A DNA stretch of 64,000 nucleotides from Sphingomonas sp. ERG5 (GCF_000803065.1 NZ_JSXI01000045.1:1-64000), one strand, 5' to 3'; positions 8,323 through 17,928 are shown, counted from the stretch's first letter. Numbers and translations: made by a program. The notes: a model not told the origin generated them from the sequence alone.

Positions 8323-9903
8323 ATGAAGGCGCGTAGCGTGGATGGGGCAATCTCCCGGATCGTGATCGTCGGCGGCGGTACCGCCGGCTGGCTCGCGGCC
8401 TGCCTGATCGCCGCGCGCGCCAACCCTTCCGCCGCGGCCCCGATCAGCGTGACGCTGATCGAATCCCCCGACATCCCGACGATCGGCGTGGGTGAGGGGA
8501 CCTGGCCGACGATGCGCCGCACATTGGAGCAGATCGGCATCCCCGAGGCCGAATTCCTGCTCGCCTGCGATGCGTCCTTCAAACAGGGGTCGCGCTTCGA
8601 CGGCTGGCGCACCGGAGAGGCCGGCGACCGCTATTTCCATCCATTCGTCGCCCCGGTCGATGGCGAACCGTGCGATGTCGTCGCCGCCTGGCATCAGAGC
8701 GAGGCCGATCGCCGTTTTGCCGACGTGGTCAGTCCGCAACCCCGCACCTGCGCGCTTGACCTGGCGCCGCGGCAGCGCGCGATGCCGGACTATGCCGGTG
8801 CGCTCAACTATGCCTATCATCTCGATGCGGGGAAGTTTGCTGCCTTGCTGGCGCGGCACGCGACCGATCGGCTCGGCGTTCGCCATGTGCGCGATCATGT
8901 CATTTCGGTCGGGATGGCGGCCAATGGCGACATCGCCACCGTGACCATGCGCGCGACGGACGCGGTCGAGGGCGACCTGTTCATCGATTGCACCGGGCAT
9001 GCCGCGCTGCTGATCGGCGAACAATATGGCGTGCCGTTCATCGACCGCAGCACCGAATTGTTCAACGATCGCGCGCTCGCGGTGCAAGTGCCGGTCGCAC
9101 CCGGCAGTCCGATCGCGTCGCAGACCACCGCCACCGCTCACGGGGCCGGCTGGATCTGGGACATCGGCTTGCCGACCCGACGCGGCGTCGGCTGCGTCTA
9201 TTCCTCGCATCATGCCAGCGACGATCAGGCGGCGGCGACACTCGAAGCCTATCTGCGTGGCGCGATGCCGACGGTCGATACCGGCCAGCTGTCCTTTCGC
9301 CGGCTGGCCTTCCGCTCGGGGCATCGTGCGCGATTCTGGGAGCGCAATTGCCTGGCGATCGGCCTCTCGGCCGGTTTCCTGGAGCCGCTCGAAGCCTCGG
9401 CCATCGTGCTGATCGAATTGTCGCTGGAGGCGCTGCTCGACGGTTTCCCGGCGACACGCGAGGTGATGGATATCCATGCCGATCGCTTCAACACCGTGTT
9501 CCGCTATCGCTGGGACCGGATCGTCGAATTCCTCAAGCTCCATTATGTGCTGAGCCACCGCGAAGAGCCCTATTGGCGTGACCATCGCGAGGCCGGCTCC
9601 ATCCCGCCACGGCTTGCCGAGCTGCTGCGGCTCTGGCGGCACCAACCGCCGTCGCGGGCCGACTTGCCTGCCATTGACGAGATTTTCCCGGCGGCGAGCT
9701 ATCAATATGTGCTGTACGGCATGGGGTTCGCGCCGCCTGCCGAGGGCGCGATCCGCACCGGCGCGCGCGACCATGTGGCGGCCCGGTTGCGGCAGGTCGA
9801 CCAACGCGCCCGCACGCTCGCCGCCAGCCTGCCGACCAATCGTGCCTATCTGGACGCGCTGCGTGATGCGGGCCATCAGCCTGTAATGGAAAAGACCCGC
9901 TGA
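8323..9903 (+). CDS. Flavin-dependent tryptophan-halogenase family protein (paralogue 1)
   Basis: A 526-residue FAD-binding enzyme. Members use FADH2, oxygen and halide to make hypohalous acid that halogenates an aromatic substrate. Visible features are the FAD motif GGGTAGW (17-23), a GVGEGTWP segment (55-62), the lysine that carries the reactive halogen adduct (K87, in ASFKQGSRF), and an [12 protein letters not shown] segment with the conserved glutamate. The family's WxWxIP signature reads WIWDIG here, so the Ile-Pro is altered. An in-frame GTG at 8338 with AAGG eight bases upstream is a plausible alternative start. SapC begins one base after the stop, so the genes are co-transcribed. The substrate is unknown; related proteobacterial enzymes act on free indoles in vitro. 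Confidence 0.88.
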   Translation: MKARSVDGAISRIVIVGGGTAGWLAACLIAARANPSAAAPISVTLIESPDIPTIGVGEGTWPTMRRTLEQIGIPEAEFLLACDASFKQGSRFDGWRTGEAGDRYFHPFVAPVDGEPCDVVAAWHQSEADRRFADVVSPQPRTCALDLAPRQRAMPDYAGALNYAYHLDAGKFAALLARHATDRLGVRHVRDHVISVGMAANGDIATVTMRATDAVEGDLFIDCTGHAALLIGEQYGVPFIDRSTELFNDRALAVQVPVAPGSPIASQTTATAHGAGWIWDIGLPTRRGVGCVYSSHHASDDQAAATLEAYLRGAMPTVDTGQLSFRRLAFRSGHRARFWERNCLAIGLSAGFLEPLEASAIVLIELSLEALLDGFPATREVMDIHADRFNTVFRYRWDRIVEFLKLHYVLSHREEPYWRDHREAGSIPPRLAELLRLWRHQPPSRADLPAIDEIFPAASYQYVLYGMGFAPPAEGAIRTGARDHVAARLRQVDQRARTLAASLPTNRAYLDALRDAGHQPVMEKTR

Positions 9904-9904
9904 C

Positions 9905-10621
9905 ATGCCCGATCACGAAATTCTCACGGCCGAAGCGCACCGCGACATGCGCGTGCGCACCGATCGGGCGGTGGAACTTGGCGATGCGGTGATGTGCTGC
10001 ATGACCGTGCCGAGCGAATTCCGCCGGGTGCAGACTGACTATCCGATCCTTTTCCGCCTCAATCACGACCGCGACACGTTCACGGCGCTGGCGATGTTCG
10101 GCTTCGAGCAGGATGAAAATCTGTTTCTCGACAATGGCCGCTGGGATGCCCGCTATGTGCCATTGGCGATCGACATCCAGCCGTTCCTGATCGGCACGCC
10201 GGCGGACGATGCGGGCGCAAAGCAAATCCATATCGACATGGCCAGCCCGCGCATCGGTGGTGACGAAGGGGTGCGGCTGTTCGACGAGGATGGGCGCCCG
10301 ACGCCTTATCTGGAATCGATCGCCGACCAGCTGGGCGCGCTCGATGCGGGGTATCAGGCATCGGGCGACTTCTTCGCCGCGCTGCGCCGTCACGATCTGC
10401 TCGAACCCTTTGCCCTGGAGATCACGCTCGACGATGGCTCGACCAACCGGCTGGTCGGGTTTCACATCATCGATGAGGGCCGGCTGCAGGCACTCGATGC
10501 CGACGCGCTCGGCGAGTTGCACGCCGAGGATCATCTGATGCACATCTTCATGGCGCTGGCCTCGCTTGGCAACCTTTCCGAACTGATCGCGCGCAAGAAC
10601 CGGCGCGTGGGCGATGGCTGA
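9905..10621 (+). CDS. SapC family protein
   Basis: A 238-residue protein matching the SapC family, named after an S-layer-associated Campylobacter gene. Its biochemical role is unknown. The N-terminal half (VPSEFRRVQTDYPILFR, then LGxxxxENLFL-like and YVPLAIDIQPF) is the conserved core of the family. There is no signal peptide or membrane segment, so it is cytoplasmic. It starts one base after the first halogenase stop and overlaps the cupin gene by 8 bp. In many Caulobacter and sphingomonad genomes SapC travels with TonB receptors and tryptophan halogenases, which suggests a helper role in that pathway. Confidence 0.88.
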   Translation: MPDHEILTAEAHRDMRVRTDRAVELGDAVMCCMTVPSEFRRVQTDYPILFRLNHDRDTFTALAMFGFEQDENLFLDNGRWDARYVPLAIDIQPFLIGTPADDAGAKQIHIDMASPRIGGDEGVRLFDEDGRPTPYLESIADQLGALDAGYQASGDFFAALRRHDLLEPFALEITLDDGSTNRLVGFHIIDEGRLQALDADALGELHAEDHLMHIFMALASLGNLSELIARKNRRVGDG

Positions 10622-11645
10622 GGCGGATCCCGGAATCTTCGGCGCACTCGCCGCCATTCCCGAGATGATCGTCTCGGGGCCGGAAGAGCTTGACCGGCAA
10701 TTGCGCGCGGCGGATCGTCCGTTCATCGTGCGCGGCCTGGTATCGGGCTGGCCGCTGGTCGAGGCCGGCCGCCGGTCGGCGCGCGACGCGCGCGATTATC
10801 TGCTCCGGCGGCGACAGGATCGCCCGTTCACCGTCTCGGTCGGTGCACCGGGCAGCGACGGCCGGCTCTTCTACGACCAGGCGATGGGGATGAACTTCCG
10901 CACGCTGCGCGCCAAGCTGCCGGAAATCTTCGCGCAGATCGATACGCTCGAAGGCAAGGCGGATGCGCCGCCAATCTATCTCGCCTCGATCGACATGCAT
11001 GAATTCTTCATCGGGCTGCACGACGCGAACCAGGTCGCGCTTGGCGATCGCGCGCCGATGGCGAGCATCTGGATGGGCACGCGAACGCGCATCGCGGCGC
11101 ATAACGACGTGCCCGACAATCTCGCCTGTGTCGCGGTCGGCCGCCGCCGCTTCACCCTGTTCCCGCGCGAGCAATTCCGGAATCTCTATCTCGGACCGGT
11201 GGATAATACTCCCGCTGGCCGCGCCGTCAGCATGGTCGATTTCCATGCCCCCGACTTCGACACGCATCCGCGCTTCCGCGAGGCGCTGGTCCATGCGCAG
11301 GTCGCCGAGCTGGCGGCGGGCGATGCGCTCTACATCCCCGCTTTGTGGTGGCACCATGTCGAGGGGCTCGAGCCGTTCAACGTGCTGGTCAATTACTGGT
11401 GGCGGGAGACGCCGCGCTGGCTCGGCCAGCCACAGGATGCGCTCAACCACGCCTTGCTGGCGATCCGCGACCTGCCCGATGACCAGAAGCGCTACTGGCG
11501 CGACATGTTCGATTATTATGTCTTCGGCAATGATGAGGAGGTGGTTGCTCATATCCCCGAGGACGGGCGCAGCATCCTCGCGCCGCTGACTCCGGAAAGC
11601 GCCGGCCGCGTCCGCGCCTTCCTGCTCAGGGCGCTCAGCCAATGA
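10614..11645 (+). CDS. Cupin_8 / JmjC-like oxygenase domain protein
   Basis: A 343-residue cytoplasmic protein with the Cupin_8 fold found in FIH-type hydroxylases. The Fe(II) ligands can be placed: H163 and D165 in AAHNDVPDNL, and H247 in IPALWWHHVEG, which lines up with the WWHH segment of the human asparaginyl hydroxylase FIH. The full HxD...H triad supports real 2-oxoglutarate oxygenase activity, with a protein side chain or small molecule as substrate. It overlaps SapC at its start by 8 bp and the second halogenase at its end by 4 bp (ATGA), a strong sign of translational coupling. Confidence 0.85.
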   Translation: MAEADPGIFGALAAIPEMIVSGPEELDRQLRAADRPFIVRGLVSGWPLVEAGRRSARDARDYLLRRRQDRPFTVSVGAPGSDGRLFYDQAMGMNFRTLRAKLPEIFAQIDTLEGKADAPPIYLASIDMHEFFIGLHDANQVALGDRAPMASIWMGTRTRIAAHNDVPDNLACVAVGRRRFTLFPREQFRNLYLGPVDNTPAGRAVSMVDFHAPDFDTHPRFREALVHAQVAELAAGDALYIPALWWHHVEGLEPFNVLVNYWWRETPRWLGQPQDALNHALLAIRDLPDDQKRYWRDMFDYYVFGNDEEVVAHIPEDGRSILAPLTPESAGRVRAFLLRALSQ

Positions 11646-13159
11646 CCGGGGAAGCACGGCATCCGCGCCGCATCGTGATCGCCGGCGGCGGGACCGCCGG
11701 CTGGATGGCCGCGGCGGCGATCGCGCGGACCATGGGGCATACGGTCGATCTGACTCTGGTCGAATCCGATGCGATCGGCACGATCGGGGTGGGCGAATCC
11801 ACCATCCCCCCGCTGGTCAACTATAACCGCCTGCTCGGCATCAACGAGGCCGAGTTCATGCGTGCGACTCAGGCGACCTTCAAGCTCGGCATCCTGTTCG
11901 ACAATTGGAAGGAGCCCGGGCACCGCTATTTCCATTCGTTCGGTTATACCGGCAAGGACCATTGGTCGGCCGGCTTCCAGCATTTCTGGCTCTACGCCCG
12001 CGAGAAGGGGTATGAGCAATCCTATGACGATTATTGCCTGGAGGTGATCGCCGCCGTGCAGGGCAAGTTCGCGCATCTGCCCGATGAGGCGATGAACTAT
12101 GCCTATCAGCTCGATTCGACGCTCTACGCGAAATTCCTCCGCACCATGGCCGAGACGGACGGGACCAAACGTGTCGAGGGAAGGATTTCACAAGTCGAAC
12201 TCGACGGCGAAAGCGGTGACATCGCCGCGCTGCTGCTTGACTCCGGTACGCGGATCGAGGGCGATCTGTTCCTCGATTGCACGGGATTTCGCGCGCTACT
12301 GATCGAGCAGACATTGCATGCCGGCTATGACGACTGGACGCATTATCTGCCGTGCGATTCGGCGATTGCGCTGCAAACCGAAAATGTCGCGCCATCGGTC
12401 CCCTATACCCGTGCGATCGCGCATGACGCGGGCTGGCAATGGCGTATCCCGCTGCAGCATCGCTCCGGCAATGGGCTGGTTTATTGCAGCCATTATCTGA
12501 ACCGGGATGATGCGCTCGAACGGTTGCTCGGCAATATCGAGGGCGCGGTGCTGACCGAACCCAATTTCCTGCGCTTCCAGGCCGGTGCGCGGCGGCGGCA
12601 ATGGTATCGCAACTGTGTTGCCATCGGCCTGTCGAGCGGCTTTATGGAACCGCTGGAATCCACCAGTATCCATCTGATCCAGCGCGCGGTACTGCGCCTG
12701 CTGAGAATGATGCCGCAAGGCGATATCAGCGAGCGTGACATTGTGGAATTCAACGACCAGCAAAATGACGACATGCTGCAGATCCGCGATTTCCTGGTCC
12801 TGCACTATAAGGCGACCGACCGTCGCGACAGTCCCTTCTGGCGCTATTGTGCGAGCATGCCGATCCCCGATACGCTGGCGCAGAAGATCGAACTGTTCCG
12901 GGAAACCGGCCGTGTCTTTCGCAAGAATGAGGAATTGTTCGCCGAAAACAGCTGGGTCCAGGTAATGATGGGCCAGGGAATCATGCCGCGCACCTATCAT
13001 CCGATCGCCGAGAAGCTGCGCGACGACGAACTGGACAAATTCCTCGGCACGCTGCGCGGCAACGTCACCCGAACTGTCGCGACGCTGCCCGCGCATGCCG
13101 ATTACGTCGCCCGCTATTGTGGTGCGGCGCACGCGGCGCCTGCGGCACGGCAAGGCTGA
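11642..13159 (+). CDS. Flavin-dependent tryptophan-halogenase family protein (paralogue 2)
   Basis: A 505-residue FAD enzyme and a distant paralogue of the one at 8323. It keeps the full set of halogenase signatures: GGGTAG (15-20), GVGESTIPP (49-57), the adduct lysine K81 (ATFKLGILFDNW), WQWRIP (the WxWxIP motif that discourages monooxygenation), and SSGFMEPLESTSIHL with the conserved glutamate. This makes it the better candidate for a working halogenase of the pair. The start ATG overlaps the cupin stop, and a LacI gene follows after 6 bp. Substrate unknown. Confidence 0.92.
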   Translation: MTGEARHPRRIVIAGGGTAGWMAAAAIARTMGHTVDLTLVESDAIGTIGVGESTIPPLVNYNRLLGINEAEFMRATQATFKLGILFDNWKEPGHRYFHSFGYTGKDHWSAGFQHFWLYAREKGYEQSYDDYCLEVIAAVQGKFAHLPDEAMNYAYQLDSTLYAKFLRTMAETDGTKRVEGRISQVELDGESGDIAALLLDSGTRIEGDLFLDCTGFRALLIEQTLHAGYDDWTHYLPCDSAIALQTENVAPSVPYTRAIAHDAGWQWRIPLQHRSGNGLVYCSHYLNRDDALERLLGNIEGAVLTEPNFLRFQAGARRRQWYRNCVAIGLSSGFMEPLESTSIHLIQRAVLRLLRMMPQGDISERDIVEFNDQQNDDMLQIRDFLVLHYKATDRRDSPFWRYCASMPIPDTLAQKIELFRETGRVFRKNEELFAENSWVQVMMGQGIMPRTYHPIAEKLRDDELDKFLGTLRGNVTRTVATLPAHADYVARYCGAAHAAPAARQG

Positions 13160-13165
13160 GCGGCC

Positions 13166-14221
13166 ATGGCGCGGCGGCGGCAAACAGTCACGATCAAGCA
13201 TGTCGCCGCCGATGCCGGGGTGTCGCTGCAAACCGTCAGCCGGGTGATCAACAAGGAGCCGAACGTCCGCCCGGAGATGAAGCTCAGGGTGCAGGAATCG
13301 ATCGACAGGCTTGGTTATGTTCCCTCGATCGCCGCACAGCGGATGAGCGGGTCGCGATCCTATCTGATTCTGGCGCTCAACGATCGCGAGCGCACCATCG
13401 CCGACTGGCGCGAACGGCAGGGCACCGACTGGGTCGACCAGATGCTGCTTGGCGGCATGCTCACCTGCGCCGAATATGGCTATCGGATGATCATCGAACT
13501 GGTCGACACGCATAGCGACCATATCGAACGCGAGCTGCTTGGCGCGATCGCCGCGCTGCAACCCGATGGCGTGATCCTGACCCCGCCGCATTCCGAAAAT
13601 CCGCTGATCATCACGCTGCTCGAAAATCACCAGATTAGTTTCGCGCGGATCGGTTCGCTGACCGCGGGGCCCGGCTTTGCGCTGACGATGGACGATGAAC
13701 GCGCCGCGCGCCTGGCGACCGAGCATCTGATCGCGCTCGGCCATCGCCGGATCGGCTTCATCGCCGGTTCGCTCGAATATGAACTCAGCACCTGGCGCGT
13801 CGATGGCTGGCGCGCGGCGATGGCGGCGGCGGGGCTGGAGACGACCGGCCTGTTGGCGCAAGGCGATTTCAGTTTCGCATCGGGCAAGCTGGCGGCGCAT
13901 CATTTGCTCGATCGGGACGCGCCGGCCAGCGCGATCATCGCGAGCAACGATCGGATGGCGCTGGCGACGCTCGAGGCGGGCCGCGAACGCGGCATCGATG
14001 TGCCGCGCGATCTGTCGTTGATCAGCTTCGACGACACGCCGATCGTGCGCTTCACGCATCCGCCGCTGACCGCCATCGTTCAGCCGATCGCCGAGGTTGC
14101 GGCACGGGCGGTCGAGCTGATCATCGCGGATCAGGCCGGGCGTGACGTGCCCGATACACCGACCGTGGTGCCGGCGTCACTGGTGCTGCGCAACTCCACG
14201 GCGGCGCCGCGGCGGCGCTGA
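13166..14221 (+). CDS. LacI family transcriptional regulator
   Basis: A 351-residue repressor-type protein. Residues 8-31 form the LacI helix-turn-helix (TIKHVAADAGVSLQTVSRV), followed by the hinge helix region and a periplasmic-binding-protein-like effector domain with the usual EHLIALGHRRIGFI and SNDRMALATLEAG segments. Members of this family usually sense sugars or their phosphates. It lies 6 bp after the second halogenase, at the end of the gene series, and is the natural candidate to bind the paired operators at 5071-5174. Its last 45 bp overlap the end of the opposing M23 peptidase gene. Confidence 0.93.
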   Translation: MARRRQTVTIKHVAADAGVSLQTVSRVINKEPNVRPEMKLRVQESIDRLGYVPSIAAQRMSGSRSYLILALNDRERTIADWRERQGTDWVDQMLLGGMLTCAEYGYRMIIELVDTHSDHIERELLGAIAALQPDGVILTPPHSENPLIITLLENHQISFARIGSLTAGPGFALTMDDERAARLATEHLIALGHRRIGFIAGSLEYELSTWRVDGWRAAMAAAGLETTGLLAQGDFSFASGKLAAHHLLDRDAPASAIIASNDRMALATLEAGRERGIDVPRDLSLISFDDTPIVRFTHPPLTAIVQPIAEVAARAVELIIADQAGRDVPDTPTVVPASLVLRNSTAAPRRR

Positions 14222-15457
14222 GTCCGGGGCTGAGTCCGGGCCCTGGCGGACGAAGGTCACCAGGTCGCCGTCGAGCGGCAACCATGACGGCGCTTTTTCG
14301 GGACGGGCCTTGCCGACGTTCACCTTGATCCGCGGGTCGAGCGTGTCGTCGATCCCGGCCGAACCCAGCCTGGTCACCCCGTCGATCACGAACGGCAGCC
14401 CTTCCGATCCCTCGAACGTCATTCGGTCGCTGATATGGAAATGAAGATGCGGTCCACCCGCCTGTCCGGTCTGACCTAGCGCGCCGATCACCGCGCCGCG
14501 ACCGACGCGGTCGCCGGCATGGACCTTGACGCTGCCGTTACGCAAATGGGCGTAATGCGCGAACACGCCGGGCGCGATCTCGATGACGACGAAATTGCCA
14601 TAGAGCGAGCGGCTGGTCAGGTCGTCGGGCTGGCTTTGCGGTGCGAGCGGTGTGCCGTCCGCGACGCCGTCGCGCGCATCGCGCACCACGCCGTCGCCAA
14701 CGGCGAGCACGTCGGCGCCGAAACCTACCCAATCGGCGTCGGACGAGGCTGCCAGCCGGTCGCGGGGCACCCGCGCGACATGGCCCGTCGCATCCAGCCC
14801 GAACCAGTCGATGGCGAAGCGTTGCGGGATCGTCACCTGTCCGTCGATCGCGACCACGCCGCCCCAATGGTGCGACACATGATTGCCCGGCCCTTCGCCG
14901 GCCAGCCACGGTCCGCCGGTCAGCGGGGGGCCGATCCGCACCGGCGGGCGATTGTCGATCGCGACGCGGACATCATTCGCAACCTCGACCTTACCGTCCT
15001 TCGTTTCGAATTCGACGCTGTGGCGCAAATAGGCCGCGCGCGGCGCCGAGGCGGGCTCAGTCAGCCAGACGAATAGCACCACGCGGGCGCCGCCTGCGAT
15101 GACGATATCGCCGGTACCGGGCGGATCGTCGCCATTCGGGGAGAGCAGCGCCCGCAGCGCGGCGCCGCTGAAGGTCGCGATCGGGATGGTCGCGCGGTCG
15201 GCGAAGATGCTGACTCGCTTCAGCCGAAGCGCGCCGGTTCCGGCGTAGAAATTGGTGACATGAAGTTCATAGCCGAGATGCCGCGCCCAGTCGCTACCGA
15301 TGGTTGGGCGGGGCGGTGCGGGAGTGCGTATTTCCACTTCGGCCTGATGGGGGGCTGTAACCTGGGCCGACAGGGGAGCGGCAGGCAACGTGGCCAGCAG
15401 GCACACCAGCGCCAAAAGACGTACCCAGCCCGAAACGCTCTTGTTCACGCCCATCAT
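14177..15457 (-). CDS. M23 family peptidase, exported
   Basis: A peptidoglycan-hydrolase-type protein of 426 residues with a signal peptide (MMGVNKSVSGWVRLL onwards, cleavage near LSAQ), a beta-rich N-terminal half and a LytM domain with the HLHFH zinc motif (GGPHLHFHI) and a YAHL segment. The usual first zinc motif HxxxD reads RFAID, so one canonical histidine is missing; an HH pair (VSHHWGG) about 20 residues earlier could substitute, or the enzyme may be inactive. The frame is open to 15625, but the signal peptide begins at 15457 (or 15454). Its 3' end overlaps the LacI gene, and it is divergent from the tail-sheath gene. Confidence 0.82.
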   Translation of the reverse strand: MMGVNKSVSGWVRLLALVCLLATLPAAPLSAQVTAPHQAEVEIRTPAPPRPTIGSDWARHLGYELHVTNFYAGTGALRLKRVSIFADRATIPIATFSGAALRALLSPNGDDPPGTGDIVIAGGARVVLFVWLTEPASAPRAAYLRHSVEFETKDGKVEVANDVRVAIDNRPPVRIGPPLTGGPWLAGEGPGNHVSHHWGGVVAIDGQVTIPQRFAIDWFGLDATGHVARVPRDRLAASSDADWVGFGADVLAVGDGVVRDARDGVADGTPLAPQSQPDDLTSRSLYGNFVVIEIAPGVFAHYAHLRNGSVKVHAGDRVGRGAVIGALGQTGQAGGPHLHFHISDRMTFEGSEGLPFVIDGVTRLGSAGIDDTLDPRIKVNVGKARPEKAPSWLPLDGDLVTFVRQGPDSAPDSAPPRRRRGVAQHQ

Positions 15458-15623
15458 CCGATCTGCATACGCCAGCCCGGCCTGCGCGATGCAATGACGG
15501 CGATCCCGCGGCAAGTCGTCGCGGCGCATGCCGGGAGGAAAGAAGAACGGCCCGGCCTCAATAGAGCCGTAGTGGCGCAACATTGTTTTGTACGATGACG
15601 CATCGGGACGTATCCGTAACGAC

Positions 15624-17357
15624 ATGATATCCAGTCCAACGACGCCGGGCGTTTACGCTACGGAAATAGATGCCTTCGGGACAGCGGTCGTCGGTGTTCC
15701 GACCGCTGTCCCGGTCTTTGTCGGCTATACCCAGTGCGCCGGTGATCCGGTGACCGGCAAGCCGCTCTACGGCGTTCCCATCGCAATCGAATCGATGACC
15801 GATTTCATCGCCTGTTTCGGCGGCGCCGCGCCGCGATATTATGGCGTCTCGGTTGCAGGCGCGGCGACGCCGGATTTCTTCGCCAATTTCACCACGCCGG
15901 CAGATGCCGGTCCGACCCCGTATACCGTGGCGATGACCGGCTTCGGCCTGCAGCCGCTATCGGCCGATGCCGCGCGCCATTTCTGCCTGTACTGGCATCT
16001 GCGCCTGTTCTTCGCCAATGGTGGCGGCTCCTGCTATGTCGTGTCGGTCGGCAGTTACTGGAGCGGCCAGTCGCCGACTATTGTACTTGATCCGGTTCCC
16101 CCGGGCTGGAACCCGGCCATGATCGCCGCAGGCGATCCGGCGACAAATGCGCCCGGCCTGCTGACCGGGCTTGACGCCGTCGCCGCACTGGTCGGGCCGA
16201 CGATGATCGTCATCCCGGAGGCCTGCCAGCTGGGCCTGGCCGATTATGCGCGCGTCGCCTGCGCCATGCTTGCTCAGGCGGGGACGCTGCAGAGTCGCAT
16301 GGCGATCCTCGACCTGCCCGGTTGCCTCACGGCCGATACCGTCGCCGCTCTTCAGCAATGCCAGGACAATTTCGTCACCGCGATCGCGCCGCAGAACGCC
16401 AATGTCGGTTATGGCGCGGCCTATGGACCTGCGCTCAACACGTCGATCGTCGCGCCGGGCGATATTCTCTACACTAACCTGGTGGCCGCGAACGGCGACA
16501 ATTCAGTCCTCAACACGATCCTGACCACTGCGGCCAATATGCTCTATTCGGGCGCGCGGCGCGCCGCGTTGCAGACCGCGATCGCCACGGCCTTCCCGAT
16601 CACGCAAAGCGATACCAACACCGCGCAATATTCGGGATCGACCTCGACCGATGCGACCCCGCCAATTCCCTATCCGGCGCCGGGTGCCGATCTTGCCGCG
16701 TGGCAATGGACGCTCGACCGGTTGTTGTTCAACGCCTTGCCGGTGTTCCAGCAGATCATGCAGCTGGTCGCCACCGACATGAACGTCATGGCGCCCAGTG
16801 CCGCCCTGGCCGGCATCTGGACCATGAACGACGGCAATCATGGCGTCTGGGGTGCACCGGCGAACGTCGCGCTGGCCGAGGTGGCTTCGCCGTTTTGCGC
16901 CATGACCGATATCCAGCAGGGCGGTTTCAACCTGCCGCCGGGCGGGGAGGCAATCAACATCGTGCGCAGCCAGCCGAACCGTGGATCGGTCGTATGGGGC
17001 GCGCGAACGCTTGACGGCAACAGCCTGGACTATCGCTTTATCCAGGTGCGGCGGACGCTGATCTATATCGACCAGTCGATCAGGGCGGCGCTGCAATCCT
17101 ACGCCTTCGCCGCCAATGATGTGATGACCTGGGCGACGGTGACCGCGTCGGTCTCCGCGTTCCTGACCGGGCTGTGGCAAGCCGGCGGGCTGATGGGCGG
17201 GAAGCCGAGCGACGCGTTCACCGTGGCGTGCGGCATCGGCTCGACCATGACCCCGCAGGATGTGCTAAACGGCGATATGATCGTCGCGGTCACGCTGCAG
17301 ATGATTCATCCGGCCGAATTCATCGAGCTGACCATCATTCAGGCGATGCAAGGCTGA
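15624..17357 (+). CDS. Contractile tail sheath protein (eCIS/phage-tail type)
   Basis: A 577-residue sheath subunit of a contractile injection machine. The N-terminus (SPTTPGVYATEI) is the PGVY-EEI-type arm that links sheath subunits, and the C-terminal domain (VRRTLIYIDQSIRAALQSYAF, then TVACGIGSTMTPQD and HPAEFIELTI) matches the conserved sheath C-terminal fold, so the gene appears full length. ATG 15624 gives the standard sheath N-terminus; the frame extends to 15588. The following small genes (DUF5908, LysM-like, tape-measure piece) point to an extracellular contractile injection system rather than a prophage. No tube, spike, baseplate or ATPase gene lies nearby, so the machine cannot be complete here. 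Confidence 0.9.
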   Translation: MISSPTTPGVYATEIDAFGTAVVGVPTAVPVFVGYTQCAGDPVTGKPLYGVPIAIESMTDFIACFGGAAPRYYGVSVAGAATPDFFANFTTPADAGPTPYTVAMTGFGLQPLSADAARHFCLYWHLRLFFANGGGSCYVVSVGSYWSGQSPTIVLDPVPPGWNPAMIAAGDPATNAPGLLTGLDAVAALVGPTMIVIPEACQLGLADYARVACAMLAQAGTLQSRMAILDLPGCLTADTVAALQQCQDNFVTAIAPQNANVGYGAAYGPALNTSIVAPGDILYTNLVAANGDNSVLNTILTTAANMLYSGARRAALQTAIATAFPITQSDTNTAQYSGSTSTDATPPIPYPAPGADLAAWQWTLDRLLFNALPVFQQIMQLVATDMNVMAPSAALAGIWTMNDGNHGVWGAPANVALAEVASPFCAMTDIQQGGFNLPPGGEAINIVRSQPNRGSVVWGARTLDGNSLDYRFIQVRRTLIYIDQSIRAALQSYAFAANDVMTWATVTASVSAFLTGLWQAGGLMGGKPSDAFTVACGIGSTMTPQDVLNGDMIVAVTLQMIHPAEFIELTIIQAMQG

Positions 17358-17429
17358 ACATGACTGACATGCGCTGGCCGCCGAAACCATGACGACGGTG
17401 ATGACCTAGGATCGAACGGAGACCTTCCC

Positions 17430-17624
17430 ATGCCCTTGGAGATCAGCGAGATCGGCGTGCATGTCGCGGTGGGATCAAGTCCGGGTTCCGGCGCCGCATC
17501 GGGGGGCGCGGCGCCCTCCGGTGGCGATGGCGGTGGCGCGATGACCCCGGCGCAACGCGATGCGATCGTCAACGCTTGCGTGCAACAGGTCCTGAGGAAT
17601 TTGCGCATGACCGAGGAGCGATAG
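17430..17624 (+). CDS. DUF5908 family small eCIS protein
   Basis: A 64-residue protein. Its start (MPLEISEIGVHVAV) matches the short DUF5908 family, whose members begin with a PIEI-E-x-I-K-like strand and sit in extracellular contractile injection clusters at the Pvc6/Afp6 position. The middle is a Gly/Ala/Ser linker and the end is a short amphipathic helix (DAIVNACVQQVLRNL). GGAGA lies about nine bases before the ATG. It follows the sheath gene by 72 bp and precedes the LysM-like gene by 2 bp, which supports one transcript. The exact role in the machine is unknown. Confidence 0.7.
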   Translation: MPLEISEIGVHVAVGSSPGSGAASGGAAPSGGDGGGAMTPAQRDAIVNACVQQVLRNLRMTEER

Positions 17625-17626
17625 CC

Positions 17627-17926
17627 GTGACTGGCGGTAAGACCGTTGCGGGCAGCCACTGGCTGATCAAACCGGATGGGACGCCGCTCCGCGCGAACGC
17701 TTCGGTCACATTCCATCCCGCGCGGCTGGCGGGGCAGCCCGTTCGGCCGGCGGGCGCTGCGCAGCGGATGGCGATCAATGTCGGCGATACGCTGCCGCTC
17801 CTCGCCCGCCAGATCTACGGCAACCCCTATCTGAAGACCGCTCAGTTCGAGGGGGTGCTGAATTTCCGCACGCTGGCACCGATTCCGCAACTCGTCTTTC
17901 CGGCGCTGTCGGGATCGGCCGTTTAG
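17627..17926 (+). CDS. Small LysM-like eCIS protein
   Basis: A 99-residue protein starting at GTG 17627, with GAGGAG seven to nine bases upstream. The second half (INVGDTLPLLARQIYGNP, then a proline-rich LVFPAL end) follows the LysM pattern of a GDTL start and a P-x-L-x-FP close. LysM proteins act at the tube/spike junction of contractile injection systems (Afp7/Pvc7 position). At 99 residues it is shorter than those proteins, so it is either a trimmed copy or a short variant. It sits between the DUF5908 gene and the tape-measure fragment, each within 3 bp. Confidence 0.6.
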   Translation: MTGGKTVAGSHWLIKPDGTPLRANASVTFHPARLAGQPVRPAGAAQRMAINVGDTLPLLARQIYGNPYLKTAQFEGVLNFRTLAPIPQLVFPALSGSAV

Positions 17927-17928
17927 CC

